In this document: positions 9,254 to 17,402 of the stretch, piece after piece
Layout: each line of letters starts with the position of its first letter
Position numbering within the stretch: position 1 is the stretch's first letter
NCBI GenBank assembly: GCA_002724395.1
Contig: PBOR01000031.1
Coordinates: 67,768 to 125,522 of the forward strand
Length of the DNA: 57,755 nucleotides
Source: Rhodospirillaceae bacterium
GTDB taxonomy: Bacteria > Pseudomonadota > Alphaproteobacteria > UBA8366
Direction of reading: 5' to 3'
The notes under the pieces: generated by a model
What the model saw: the letters and a program-made list of their open reading frames with translations, nothing else
What the model was told of the DNA's origin: nothing
The model's database searches: none
Made by a program: the position numbers and the translations under genes

Positions 9254-10123
9254 CTAAACCGGTTTATCGCCGCTGATTTGTGTGCGGTGCATATGGCGAC
9301 GGGTATTGGGCTCGAAATGATCTCTACGGTGCATTGCTGCGCGGTTGTCCCATAGCACTAGGTCGCCTACGCGCCATTGGTGATGCCAGGTAAATCGGTT
9401 CTGGGTGCAGTGAGCCCAAAGGCGATCCAGAAGTTCTTCAGAGGCGTCTAGTGATAAGTCTTCAATATAGGCGTTAGCCCGGCGCCCAAGGAACAGAGAT
9501 TTTTTACCCGTATCAGGATGGGTACGGATGATGGGGTGGTAAGCGCCAGGGCTTTTCGTCAGGTCCGTAGGATAGGGCATATCTTTACGGCGTTGTCCGG
9601 CACTATTGTGAGTGGCGTCATGTTTGATACGTTTGCCTATTATTTCAGCCTTAAGGTCTTCCGTTATAGTTTCGTAGGCCAGCTCCATATTGAGAAATCC
9701 TGTGTCGCCACCTTGATCGGGCACTTCAAGTGCGTATAAGCCGCTGCCCTTTGGCGGTTTGGAGTTGTATGACATATCTGTATGCCATTCGCATTCCAAA
9801 TTACCAAGCGAGCCAAGTGGTTCACCATCAATTTCAACATTGGAAATGATAAGTAGTTGGGGAATACCGTCTACCATCATCTTTCCGTCTTTATCGACCG
9901 GTGTTTCGTCAAGATCACCAAAAGAGCGACTAAAATCTACGAATTGACGCGGTTCCAGATTCTGATTTCGGAACAATAGAACGAGATGAGCATTCCATAG
10001 GTCGCCCAGTATGCTGGCGGTTCTCACATCCATGGGTTGGCTCAAATCGAGCCCCCGCACCTCTGCTCCAATAGCGTCGGAGACAGGTTCAACAACTATA
10101 TCATTTTCTATAATTGCGCTCAT
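9254..10123 (-). CDS. TauD/TfdA-family dioxygenase 2
   Basis: 289 residues. Iron ligands His114-x-Asp116 (WHTDMS) and His265 (AAMHRRDHF), 2-oxoglutarate Arg280 (MHRTQ). N-terminal VSDAIGAEVRGLDLS and GDLVLWDNRAAMHRRD are typical of the taurine/2,4-D branch. It follows TauD 3 by 13 bases and precedes the aldolase-like gene by 11, all on the minus strand. The three dioxygenases of this unit differ clearly in sequence, so they are likely to have different substrates or to act in sequence. Cytoplasmic; substrate unknown. Confidence 0.9.
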   Translation of the reverse strand: MSAIIENDIVVEPVSDAIGAEVRGLDLSQPMDVRTASILGDLWNAHLVLLFRNQNLEPRQFVDFSRSFGDLDETPVDKDGKMMVDGIPQLLIISNVEIDGEPLGSLGNLECEWHTDMSYNSKPPKGSGLYALEVPDQGGDTGFLNMELAYETITEDLKAEIIGKRIKHDATHNSAGQRRKDMPYPTDLTKSPGAYHPIIRTHPDTGKKSLFLGRRANAYIEDLSLDASEELLDRLWAHCTQNRFTWHHQWRVGDLVLWDNRAAMHRRDHFEPNTRRHMHRTQISGDKPV

Positions 10124-10136
10124 TCTTCACTACCCT

Positions 10137-10976
10137 TTAGATAGGCTTTGTACCTTTAACTTGCACACGATGCATTAAACGATGCTCGCCCGGATAATCA
10201 TTTAGTGCTAGATGTTGGCAGCAGCGATTATCCCAAAAGGCGACTGAGCCTTTTTCCCATTGAAATCGGCAGGTAAAATGGTTTTGTGTCGAATGCTCAT
10301 AGAGCATTTGGAGCAAAGGCTGGCTTTCATTAATCTCCATGCCCTCGATACTTTGAGTATGGGCAATATTCACGTAGAGCGCTTTTCTGCCTGTTTCGGG
10401 GTGGGTGCGGACGATGGGATGCGAAGAGGTATCTGTCGACCAAGCGGCGGAGACAGCTTCTTGGCCTCTCACTGGCGACACCTTATCTTCAAGTGTTCGC
10501 ATTATGCGTCCGTTGCCGTGTATGGCGCGCATGCCGTCCAGTGTGTCTTTTACACTGTCGGATAGTGTTTCATAGGCGACATATTGATTGGCAAACATTG
10601 TATCACCGCCGTATCTAGGTACCTTTAGTGCATAGAGGATCGAGCCTAATGGGGGGATAGGTAGATGGGTGGTGTCCGAATGCCATTCGTAACCAAAATT
10701 TAGTTTATCATTCGGTTTTTTCTCGACTACAAGAATTTCTGGCTGGCTACCCGGATTTTGACGGTGCGGCGGTAATGGGGCGAGTTCGCCGAAATATTTT
10801 CCTACGCGCACCAAATCTTCATCGGTTAGGTTTTGGTCTCGAAAGAATATAACTAGGTTATCAAGTAATGCCCTACGAATGTCGGCAATTTGCGTTTTGT
10901 CGAGGTTAGCTGATAAATCGACATCATAAATTTCTGCTCCCAGCATACCGCCGAGCTTTTTTATAGTAATACTCAT
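10137..10976 (-). CDS. TauD/TfdA-family dioxygenase 3
   Basis: 279 residues. Iron ligands His99-x-Asp101 (WHSDTT) and His255 (CQHLALNDY), 2-oxoglutarate Arg270 (MHRVQ). YGGDTMFANQYVAYETL and WDNRCCQHLALNDYPGEHR are close to the classic taurine dioxygenase / alkylsulfatase AtsK pattern, so of the four copies in this window this is the best candidate for a true TauD- or AtsK-like enzyme that releases sulfite or sulfate. It directly follows two sulfatase genes (11-base gap), which fits a sulfur-ester substrate. Confidence 0.9.
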   Translation of the reverse strand: MSITIKKLGGMLGAEIYDVDLSANLDKTQIADIRRALLDNLVIFFRDQNLTDEDLVRVGKYFGELAPLPPHRQNPGSQPEILVVEKKPNDKLNFGYEWHSDTTHLPIPPLGSILYALKVPRYGGDTMFANQYVAYETLSDSVKDTLDGMRAIHGNGRIMRTLEDKVSPVRGQEAVSAAWSTDTSSHPIVRTHPETGRKALYVNIAHTQSIEGMEINESQPLLQMLYEHSTQNHFTCRFQWEKGSVAFWDNRCCQHLALNDYPGEHRLMHRVQVKGTKPI

Positions 10977-10987
10977 ATTCTCATTCT

Positions 10988-12442
10988 CTAGGTCATAAAC
11001 ACCGGGTCATGGCCAGGAGCCGGAGTGCCCTGGTACTTGCCGCGCGCCATTAGCGCGTCGCGGCCTCCTGCAGCCTCTACCTTTTTACATTGGGATTGGT
11101 ATGCCGCCTCATCTACGGCCTCCGGATCGCAAATTTCTCTTAATTCCGATTCCATTGCTTTGAGTACGTCGGTATAAGCGGCGTCTTTATGAAGGCTTGT
11201 TAGTTCCTCAGGGTCGGTATCAAGGTCGAACAATTCCGGTTCAAACGAAACATAATGTATGTATTTATATTTGCCTTTGCGGATCATAAAGGCTGATCGT
11301 TCCGCTGCCGCTGCGTGATATTCGGTAAAGGCGACGCGATTGATGTCGCTATCATGCTGCGCGAGTTTGATTAATGAGCTACCCGGTAATTTTTGCGCGA
11401 CGCTTACTTCATCTAAATCTTGGGCATCCAAAATTGTCGGCGCGATATCTATCAACGTAACCGGCGTATCGGAGACCTTGCCACTCGGAATATCAGGTCC
11501 CGAAATAATCATGGGGATAAAGGATGCCTCCTCATACATATTAGATTTGCCCCAAAGGCGCCGGGTGCCAAGGTTCTCACCGTGGTCGGAGGTGTAGATT
11601 ACGATTGTGCTATCGCGCAGTCCAGTTTGTTCCAGTGTTGCAAGTACTTTGCCGATATTACTATCAAGATATGAGGTGGTACCGTAATAGGATTTCATCA
11701 AAATTGGCAGTGATTCCTCAGTTACAAAATCATCATAATTCCGCATCCATTGCGACTGCTTAATCCAGGGATGATATTCTACTTCAGGATCACGCATTTT
11801 CGGCATTGGCATCTCCATTTTGTCGTAGATATCGTAGAGTTCCTGTGGCGCGATATAAGGTGGGTGTGGGCAAACGAAGGAAACAAATGCACAAAACGGA
11901 TCTTTATTTGGAGATGCGGCTTTGGCTTGCAGCCATTCGCAGGCCTTATTGGCAATGTTGGCGTCATATTCTAGGTAGGGGCTGTCGCCTGGGCCACATT
12001 GGGTCATGGTGCCACTTTCCTTCATCGGTCCTGTCATGGGCCTCTTGATGCAGCCACGTGCGTCGCCTTTGCCTTCGACCACATGCATCGGGATGATTTG
12101 TTCCTCGAAGCCCGTATCGTCGGTTTCATTCCGGAAATGGAGTTTGCCGATGGAGGTTGCTGATGCACCATTCTCCTGCAGCATATGGTGCCAGGCTTTT
12201 ACTTTTCCTTCATATGGATGGCCGTTATCCCAATACGCAGTTTGGTGAACGTGCTTGCCGGTCGCGAGTGCGGCGCGGGCAGGCACACATATGGCAGAAT
12301 TGGTAAAGGCGCGGGTAAAACGTGTCCCTGATGCGGCTAATTTATCGATGTTGGGTGTTTGGATAAAATCATGCCCGTAACAGCCGGAAGCTTTTCCCTG
12401 ATGTTGGTCGGACATAATATACAGCACGTTCATTAGTTTCAT
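10988..12442 (-). CDS. Sulfatase 1 (type I, Cys-type CVPAR)
   Basis: 484 residues of the alkaline-phosphatase-like sulfatase family, hydrolysing a sulfate (or phosphonate) monoester. The active-site Cys52 lies in CVPAR, fitting the CxPxR core that a formylglycine-generating enzyme oxidises; no such enzyme is in this window. Metal-site motifs are MSDQHQ near the N-terminus and TSDHGENLG in the middle. No signal peptide, so likely cytoplasmic. It is 18 bases downstream of sulfatase 2, with which it shares the overall layout, including the C-terminal KYQGTPAPG block, showing gene duplication. AGGTGA precedes the start closely. Confidence 0.9.
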   Translation of the reverse strand: MKLMNVLYIMSDQHQGKASGCYGHDFIQTPNIDKLAASGTRFTRAFTNSAICVPARAALATGKHVHQTAYWDNGHPYEGKVKAWHHMLQENGASATSIGKLHFRNETDDTGFEEQIIPMHVVEGKGDARGCIKRPMTGPMKESGTMTQCGPGDSPYLEYDANIANKACEWLQAKAASPNKDPFCAFVSFVCPHPPYIAPQELYDIYDKMEMPMPKMRDPEVEYHPWIKQSQWMRNYDDFVTEESLPILMKSYYGTTSYLDSNIGKVLATLEQTGLRDSTIVIYTSDHGENLGTRRLWGKSNMYEEASFIPMIISGPDIPSGKVSDTPVTLIDIAPTILDAQDLDEVSVAQKLPGSSLIKLAQHDSDINRVAFTEYHAAAAERSAFMIRKGKYKYIHYVSFEPELFDLDTDPEELTSLHKDAAYTDVLKAMESELREICDPEAVDEAAYQSQCKKVEAAGGRDALMARGKYQGTPAPGHDPVFMT

Positions 12443-12460
12443 TAGGTCACCTATGTGTTT

Positions 12461-13903
12461 TCACTGTATGTATTCGGCTTTTTCGCCGGGTGCAGGCGTA
12501 CCTTGGAATGAACCTTTATTGAGAACGACTTCCCTGCCGCCGGCAGCTTTCACTAAGGCTGCTTGTGATGCTTGGGCTTCTGCATTGACCGCTTCTGGGT
12601 CAATTCGTTTGATTAGTTCTGCATGAAAATCAGCCAAGGTTGATGCGTAGGTTGGGTTCGTGGCGAGGTTAGACTCCTCTTCCGGGTCATTCTCTTGGTC
12701 GAATAGCTCCGGTTCATAATCTACATAATAAATATATTTGAAATTACCCTTACGGATCATGAAAGACGCAGTGTCCGCGCCATTGGCATGATATTCACTA
12801 AAAGCGACTCGGTTCATATCGTCTGGCTCATTAGCTATCTCTTGTAACGCTCTACCATCGTTGATCGTTTCTTTGCCCAGGCCAACAGCTTCCAGAATGG
12901 TTGCAGATCCATCCGCTAAAGTTACCGGTGTATTGACGACTTTGCCGGCAGCAACGCCAGGCCCTGAAAGTATCATAGGGATGGCCGCTGATTCTTCATA
13001 CATGTTAGATTTGCCCCATAACCGGCGGGTTGCAAGGTTTTCGCCATGGTCGGCGGTGTAGACAATCAATGTATCGTCTCGGAGACCGCAGGCTTCCAAT
13101 GTATCTAATACCTTCTTAATATTGGAATCGAGATAGGAGCAGAGACCGTAATAGGATGCGATCGCTATCTTGCGAGTTTCCTTGGTGAAGAAATCATCAT
13201 GGCAATTGAGTTTTTGCATCTTTTCTATCCAAGGATGCAACTCATAGTCCAACGCATTTCCCTTCGGATGTTCCAGTATATCATGGGGATACATCTCATA
13301 AAATTCTGGCGGCGCAATAAGCGGATAATGCGGGCAAACAAACGAACAAAATAATGCCCAGGGCTGGTCCGAATGTTTCGGCGCTTCATCGCGAAGCCAC
13401 TCGCAGGTTTTTTCCATGATCGATTGGTCGTAGCGAGTATAGCCGGACTCGCCCGGTCCGATTTCGATAGCGAGCTTACTTTTCTTAATCGGCGGCCCAA
13501 GTGGTTGTTTCACACAGCCGGAGACACTGCCTTCTCCGCCGACGATATGGAGCGGAACGACTTGCTGGGAAAAACCGGTAGGGTCTTCTTCGCTGCGATA
13601 GTGAAGTTTGCCAATAGAAAGACAGTGCATGCCGGCTTTCTGCATGGCATGGCCCCAGCCCTCAACCCGCCCCTCATAAGCATGCGCATTATCCCAATAG
13701 CCAATATCATGCACATATCGACCGGTCGCGAAGCTGGCGCGTGCCGGTACGCAGATGGGAGAGGTTGTGTAGGCGTTGGTGAAGCGCGTGCCGCTTTTTG
13801 CTAATTTGTCGAGTGTTGGTGTTTTGACGAAAGAATGCCCGTAGCAGCCAGCGGCTTTTTGCTGATGCTCATCGGACATGATGAACAGCACGTTATTAGC
13901 CAT
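12461..13903 (-). CDS. Sulfatase 2 (type I, Cys-type CVPAR)
   Basis: 480 residues, paralogue of sulfatase 1 throughout its length. Active-site Cys51 in CVPAR; N-terminal IMSDEHQQK and middle TADHGENLA provide metal ligands; C-terminal GSFQGTPAPG block shared with sulfatase 1. No signal peptide. It follows the GST gene by 42 bases. This branch resembles proteins annotated as choline-sulfatase or generic sulfatase; the real substrate cannot be read from sequence. Two diverged copies kept side by side suggest either two substrates or a hetero-oligomer. Confidence 0.9.
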   Translation of the reverse strand: MANNVLFIMSDEHQQKAAGCYGHSFVKTPTLDKLAKSGTRFTNAYTTSPICVPARASFATGRYVHDIGYWDNAHAYEGRVEGWGHAMQKAGMHCLSIGKLHYRSEEDPTGFSQQVVPLHIVGGEGSVSGCVKQPLGPPIKKSKLAIEIGPGESGYTRYDQSIMEKTCEWLRDEAPKHSDQPWALFCSFVCPHYPLIAPPEFYEMYPHDILEHPKGNALDYELHPWIEKMQKLNCHDDFFTKETRKIAIASYYGLCSYLDSNIKKVLDTLEACGLRDDTLIVYTADHGENLATRRLWGKSNMYEESAAIPMILSGPGVAAGKVVNTPVTLADGSATILEAVGLGKETINDGRALQEIANEPDDMNRVAFSEYHANGADTASFMIRKGNFKYIYYVDYEPELFDQENDPEEESNLATNPTYASTLADFHAELIKRIDPEAVNAEAQASQAALVKAAGGREVVLNKGSFQGTPAPGEKAEYIQ

Positions 13904-13945
13904 TGAATGTGTCTCCTAAGTTTTATTATTCCATATTTTAGCATG

Positions 13946-14593
13946 TTAAAAGCGGCTGTCAGGAGCCACATCTGGTTGATTGTCAGGGTGGGCTCTCTGG
14001 AAGGCGTTAAGACTAAGACAGTTATCGACGATGCGCTTGAGTGTTGGCATCGTCGTATAGTCTGCGTCGCGGTAACTCCCTTGGTAAAAATAAGGCACGA
14101 GAAAGCAATCTGCAGCACTCGGCGTGTCGCCGTGAACAAAATCACCGGTCATAGGATGAGCGGCAACCAGTTTCTCTAGCATTTCTAAACTGCGGGGCGT
14201 CCAATATTCATACCATTCTTGTAAAATTTCTGAGCCGAACCGCTCCTCTACATAGTCCCGGATGCGTCTACCGGTGCGCTGCTGTGCCTCGCAGGTACAG
14301 GTGAGAATAAAGCCGCGCACGCGGGCGCGTTCGGCCGGGTCTTTGGGGTAGAGTGGTGGGTCTGGATAGGTCTCTTCCAGATACTCAGTGATTGCCATTG
14401 TTTGCAATATTCGGTTGTCGCCATCATCTAAAACAGGAATCTGTCCGTTTGGATGTATTTTTCGGTATGCTGTGCCATGCTGCTCGCCCCTTGCGGTATC
14501 AACAGCAATATATTCCCAATCGAGCCCTTTCAGGTTGAGCGCAATCCGAATGCGATAGCTGGATTGCGAGCGCCAGTAATTATAAAGCTTCAT
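13946..14593 (-). CDS. maiA: Zeta-class glutathione S-transferase, maleylacetoacetate isomerase-like
   Basis: 215 residues. The N-terminal thioredoxin-like domain has the zeta-class catalytic stretch SSYRIRIAL (Ser11-Ser12), the cis-Pro block GQIPVLDDGD and QTMAITEYLE; the C-terminal helical domain ends with AFQRAHPDNQPD, typical of maleylacetoacetate isomerase, which converts maleylacetoacetate to fumarylacetoacetate in tyrosine/gentisate breakdown. No other genes of that pathway are here, so another glutathione-dependent isomerisation or dehalogenation is possible. It is the first gene of the seven-gene unit and has a GGGGGG ribosome site. Confidence 0.82.
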   Translation of the reverse strand: MKLYNYWRSQSSYRIRIALNLKGLDWEYIAVDTARGEQHGTAYRKIHPNGQIPVLDDGDNRILQTMAITEYLEETYPDPPLYPKDPAERARVRGFILTCTCEAQQRTGRRIRDYVEERFGSEILQEWYEYWTPRSLEMLEKLVAAHPMTGDFVHGDTPSAADCFLVPYFYQGSYRDADYTTMPTLKRIVDNCLSLNAFQRAHPDNQPDVAPDSRF

Positions 14594-14838
14594 AAGCTTC
14601 CCCCCCGTTGCACCGGTAATATCCTATACTAATTCTGCGGGCATACTTACGCGTATTTATGTTGGGATCTATAACCGCGAAGGCTTACTATTGTTTGTCA
14701 GGTGGCAGACCGACGCATCATGATTGAGTCTGCTATTGGTCCTACATTCGGGCAGCAGCTCTACCTCGCGTACGCTAGGCCGATGAATGAACAATGAATT
14801 ATATTATATATAAAGATATATAAATACGGAAAAATAAA
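14594..14838. other. Intergenic region, nothing recognised
   Basis: 245 bases between the GST gene start and the folB stop, both on the minus strand. It probably holds the promoter of the seven-gene unit. The half next to folB is very AT-rich (around 14795-14840). No hairpin with a U-run, RNA gene or conserved small ORF was found by eye. Confidence 0.4.
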
Positions 14839-15201
14839 TTAATATTCATACATTACTTCATAACCGACAGTATCACAATCATTATATACGTCTGGTTTAC
14901 TTGTAGAAACAACTATTCGTTTAAAACCTTTAACATTTTTACATATTTTTATTATTTCATGACAGAGAGTTTCTTGTAAATTAAAGTGCCGGGTCTTGGC
15001 AAGGGCTTCGATATCGGTTCGCAGAAAATCGTAATTCACCGTATCTGCAATTTCGTCTGAGGTTTCTAGGCTCATATCTTCGAAGTACATTTCTATATTT
15101 ATAATCACAAGTTGAGGTGCTTCTTTTTCGGAATCGTGAATTCCGATTGAAATAGGCAGCGCATAATCTTTGAGAAAAAATTTCTTAGATGTGACAGGCA
15201 A
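14839..15201 (-). CDS. folB: Dihydroneopterin aldolase
   Basis: 120 residues, the normal FolB length. FolB converts 7,8-dihydroneopterin to 6-hydroxymethyl-dihydropterin in folate synthesis. Typical blocks are FLKDYALPISIGIHDSEKE at the N-terminus, NYDFLRTDIE in the middle, and FNLQETLCHEI with the conserved Glu. No ATG fits; a TTG at 15201 gives the family start. It lies 20 bases downstream of a FolM-like reductase, a common alphaproteobacterial pairing. The 3' end of the gene is AT-rich. Confidence 0.88.
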   Translation of the reverse strand: MPVTSKKFFLKDYALPISIGIHDSEKEAPQLVIINIEMYFEDMSLETSDEIADTVNYDFLRTDIEALAKTRHFNLQETLCHEIIKICKNVKGFKRIVVSTSKPDVYNDCDTVGYEVMYEY

Positions 15202-15221
15202 GGTCCGGATGCTTTCAGCTA

Positions 15222-15974
15222 TCAGGTTAAAAAAGCGATATCACGGGGCAGCTTCTGCAAACGCTGACCTCCGTCGATAGTGATGATTTCGCCGGTCATG
15301 GCTGGGCAGTCAAGGATCAGTTGTATGGATGCGACTATTTGTTCAATTGTACAGCCCTGTTTTAGGGGGTTCGTGGTATGCGCTTTTTGAAACCGGCTCT
15401 CCGATTGTTCGCCGGAAAGCAGGGTTATTCCAGGAGCTACGCCGTTTACTCGGATTCTCGGCGCGAGGGCCATGGCAAGTGCTTCTGTCGCACCGGTTAG
15501 GGCCACTTTACTGAGCGTGTAAGAGAGGTAGTCAGGGTTGGGTGCAAATACTTTGCTATCAAGTATGTTGACAATATTGCCAATTTTGCCTTCGGGAAGC
15601 TGTTCTGCGAAGCAACTGGCTAAGAGCATGGGCGCGCGCAAATTGACTGCATGGTGCTGGTCGAGCGCTTTGGCGGATATGTCTTCAATCCCATCGTATT
15701 GAAATATTGATGCATTATTTACGAGACAGGTCAGATGGCCCATGACCTTAATACATTGCTCAACTAATTGGCTTGCCGCAGCTGGATCTTCGAGATTGGC
15801 GTGGATAGCGTTGGCTACCCCGCCGTCTGCTTTAATATCAGCAACTATTGCAGCTGCATGTTGTTCTGATTGATTAAAATGCACGCACACATGCCAGCCT
15901 GCGTTACCTAATGCTTTTGCTAGCCCGGCACCAATGCGTTGCGCGCCGCCAGTAATGAGGACGGATCTTGTCAT
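15222..15974 (-). CDS. SDR-family reductase, FolM/pteridine reductase-like
   Basis: 250 residues, classical short-chain dehydrogenase. NADPH site TGGAQRIG (residues 8-15; the Arg in this loop is usual in pteridine reductases), NNAS block, catalytic Tyr-x3-Lys in SYTLSK, and a C-terminal GEIITIDGGQRL. Being directly upstream of folB, it most likely reduces a dihydropterin (dihydromonapterin or dihydrofolate) as FolM does. A generic SDR role cannot be excluded from sequence alone. It follows the amidase gene at 16039 by 64 bases on the same strand. Confidence 0.8.
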   Translation of the reverse strand: MTRSVLITGGAQRIGAGLAKALGNAGWHVCVHFNQSEQHAAAIVADIKADGGVANAIHANLEDPAAASQLVEQCIKVMGHLTCLVNNASIFQYDGIEDISAKALDQHHAVNLRAPMLLASCFAEQLPEGKIGNIVNILDSKVFAPNPDYLSYTLSKVALTGATEALAMALAPRIRVNGVAPGITLLSGEQSESRFQKAHTTNPLKQGCTIEQIVASIQLILDCPAMTGEIITIDGGQRLQKLPRDIAFLT

Positions 15975-16038
15975 AGACTGAGCCTAAACTGCTTTTTCTG
16001 CTTCGCCAATACTCAGTTAACTAAAGTATTAACCTACG

Positions 16039-17331
16039 CTAAGTAATGGTTAATCCAAGTGCGCGTGCGCACCAATGCCCGGCATTAAGGAGGCGTGCCT
16101 CATCGTTTAATGGGTCGACGAGTTGGATGCCTATTGGAAGCCCGTTTGGCCCCTTAGTAACAGGAAGGTACAAACAGGCGACGCCGAAGAAGGTCCAGGC
16201 ACGATTAAATATGGAACTACCGGTTGAGTGAAGGCCTTTCGGTGCCTCCCCCGGTGCCCCCAAGGTCAGTATGATTTCCCCAGGTTTGAACAGGTTTGGT
16301 AAATTTTCTCTTGCATGTTTGACGAGGCCTTCAGCTGCGCCCCGTTCTTCAGGGGAGCATTCAAACCCTCGCAGCAAGAGTTGCTGAAATGGCTCGCTTA
16401 GAAGGTCTCGGTATTCGGTCCATTCTTTTCTGAAGTCGCGGCATGCTTCGACGGCCATAACCACTCTTTGCATCGCTTGAACGTTGTCATAAGGCTCGTC
16501 GAAGCTATGGTCGCGCACCGATGCGCCGGATGCAGCGAATTTTTCTGCACACTCTTCGAGTAAATTCTGAACACATTCCTCGGCCTCATCCCATTGAGCC
16601 GTTCGGTGAAGTAGTAAATTCGGGGCAATGCCTTTACTGACCTTTACCGGATTACGGCCTGCAAGTACTGCCGAGACGATAGGAACATCGTCCAAGTGCC
16701 GGACCATAAACCCTACAGTATCAAATGTTGAAGAGAGAGGCTTTACACCGGTTTTGTCGTAGGTGTTATAAGGCGGTTTATAGCCGACGGTACCGCAATA
16801 GGCATTTGGTCGAATGACCGAGCCACCTGTTTGGGTGCCGAGTGCTCCTTGCACCATAAAGTCTGCAACAGCAGCACCCGAACCTTGGGATGATCCCCCC
16901 GGAGTGTGTTCCGGATTATGCGGGTTAGTGGTTGGCCCAGGAAAAGTAGAAGCAAACTCTGTCGTTACCGTTTTGCCAAATATTACAGCGCCAGCATTGC
17001 GCAGCAGTTCCACGACGGCGGCGTCTTTGTCTGGTCGGTAGCCTTTATAAATCGGTGAATTGCATTCTGTCGGCATGTCAGCGGTGTCGATGATGTCTTT
17101 GATGGCAATTGGGATACCGTGCAAGAGCCCTTTCGCCTTCTGTTGGTCGCGTTTGCGCGCTTGTGCCAGTGCTAAGTCAGGTTCCAAGAAAGCCCAAGCT
17201 TGGACAATATCATTGCGTTCACTGACGCGGTCTAAGCAAGATTGAATTAGGGCTTCGGATGTCAAAGTACCGTCCGCGATTTTTGTAGTAGCATCGGAGA
17301 TAGAAAGTTTGTTTGGTACAGCAGAGCCCAT
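16039..17331 (-). CDS. Amidase (amidase-signature family), third copy
   Basis: 430 residues with a full triad: Lys78 (IAIKDII), cis-Ser147 (PGGSSQGS), nucleophile Ser171 (TQTGGSVIRP). The signature has Gln where the other two amidases have Ser. It is more like the amidase at 5984 than the one at 4337. AAAGGT precedes the ATG. It is divergent from the flavoprotein oxidase at 17403 with only about 70 bases between them, so the two probably share a control region; an amide whose product is then oxidised by the amine-oxidase-like enzyme would fit. Confidence 0.9.
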   Translation of the reverse strand: MGSAVPNKLSISDATTKIADGTLTSEALIQSCLDRVSERNDIVQAWAFLEPDLALAQARKRDQQKAKGLLHGIPIAIKDIIDTADMPTECNSPIYKGYRPDKDAAVVELLRNAGAVIFGKTVTTEFASTFPGPTTNPHNPEHTPGGSSQGSGAAVADFMVQGALGTQTGGSVIRPNAYCGTVGYKPPYNTYDKTGVKPLSSTFDTVGFMVRHLDDVPIVSAVLAGRNPVKVSKGIAPNLLLHRTAQWDEAEECVQNLLEECAEKFAASGASVRDHSFDEPYDNVQAMQRVVMAVEACRDFRKEWTEYRDLLSEPFQQLLLRGFECSPEERGAAEGLVKHARENLPNLFKPGEIILTLGAPGEAPKGLHSTGSSIFNRAWTFFGVACLYLPVTKGPNGLPIGIQLVDPLNDEARLLNAGHWCARALGLTIT

Positions 17332-17402
17332 AATTCATTACCTTTCAATCTGAGTTATTGCACGTTATTTTGTATCATGAAAATTTGAGGGTTTGCACGC
17401 TA

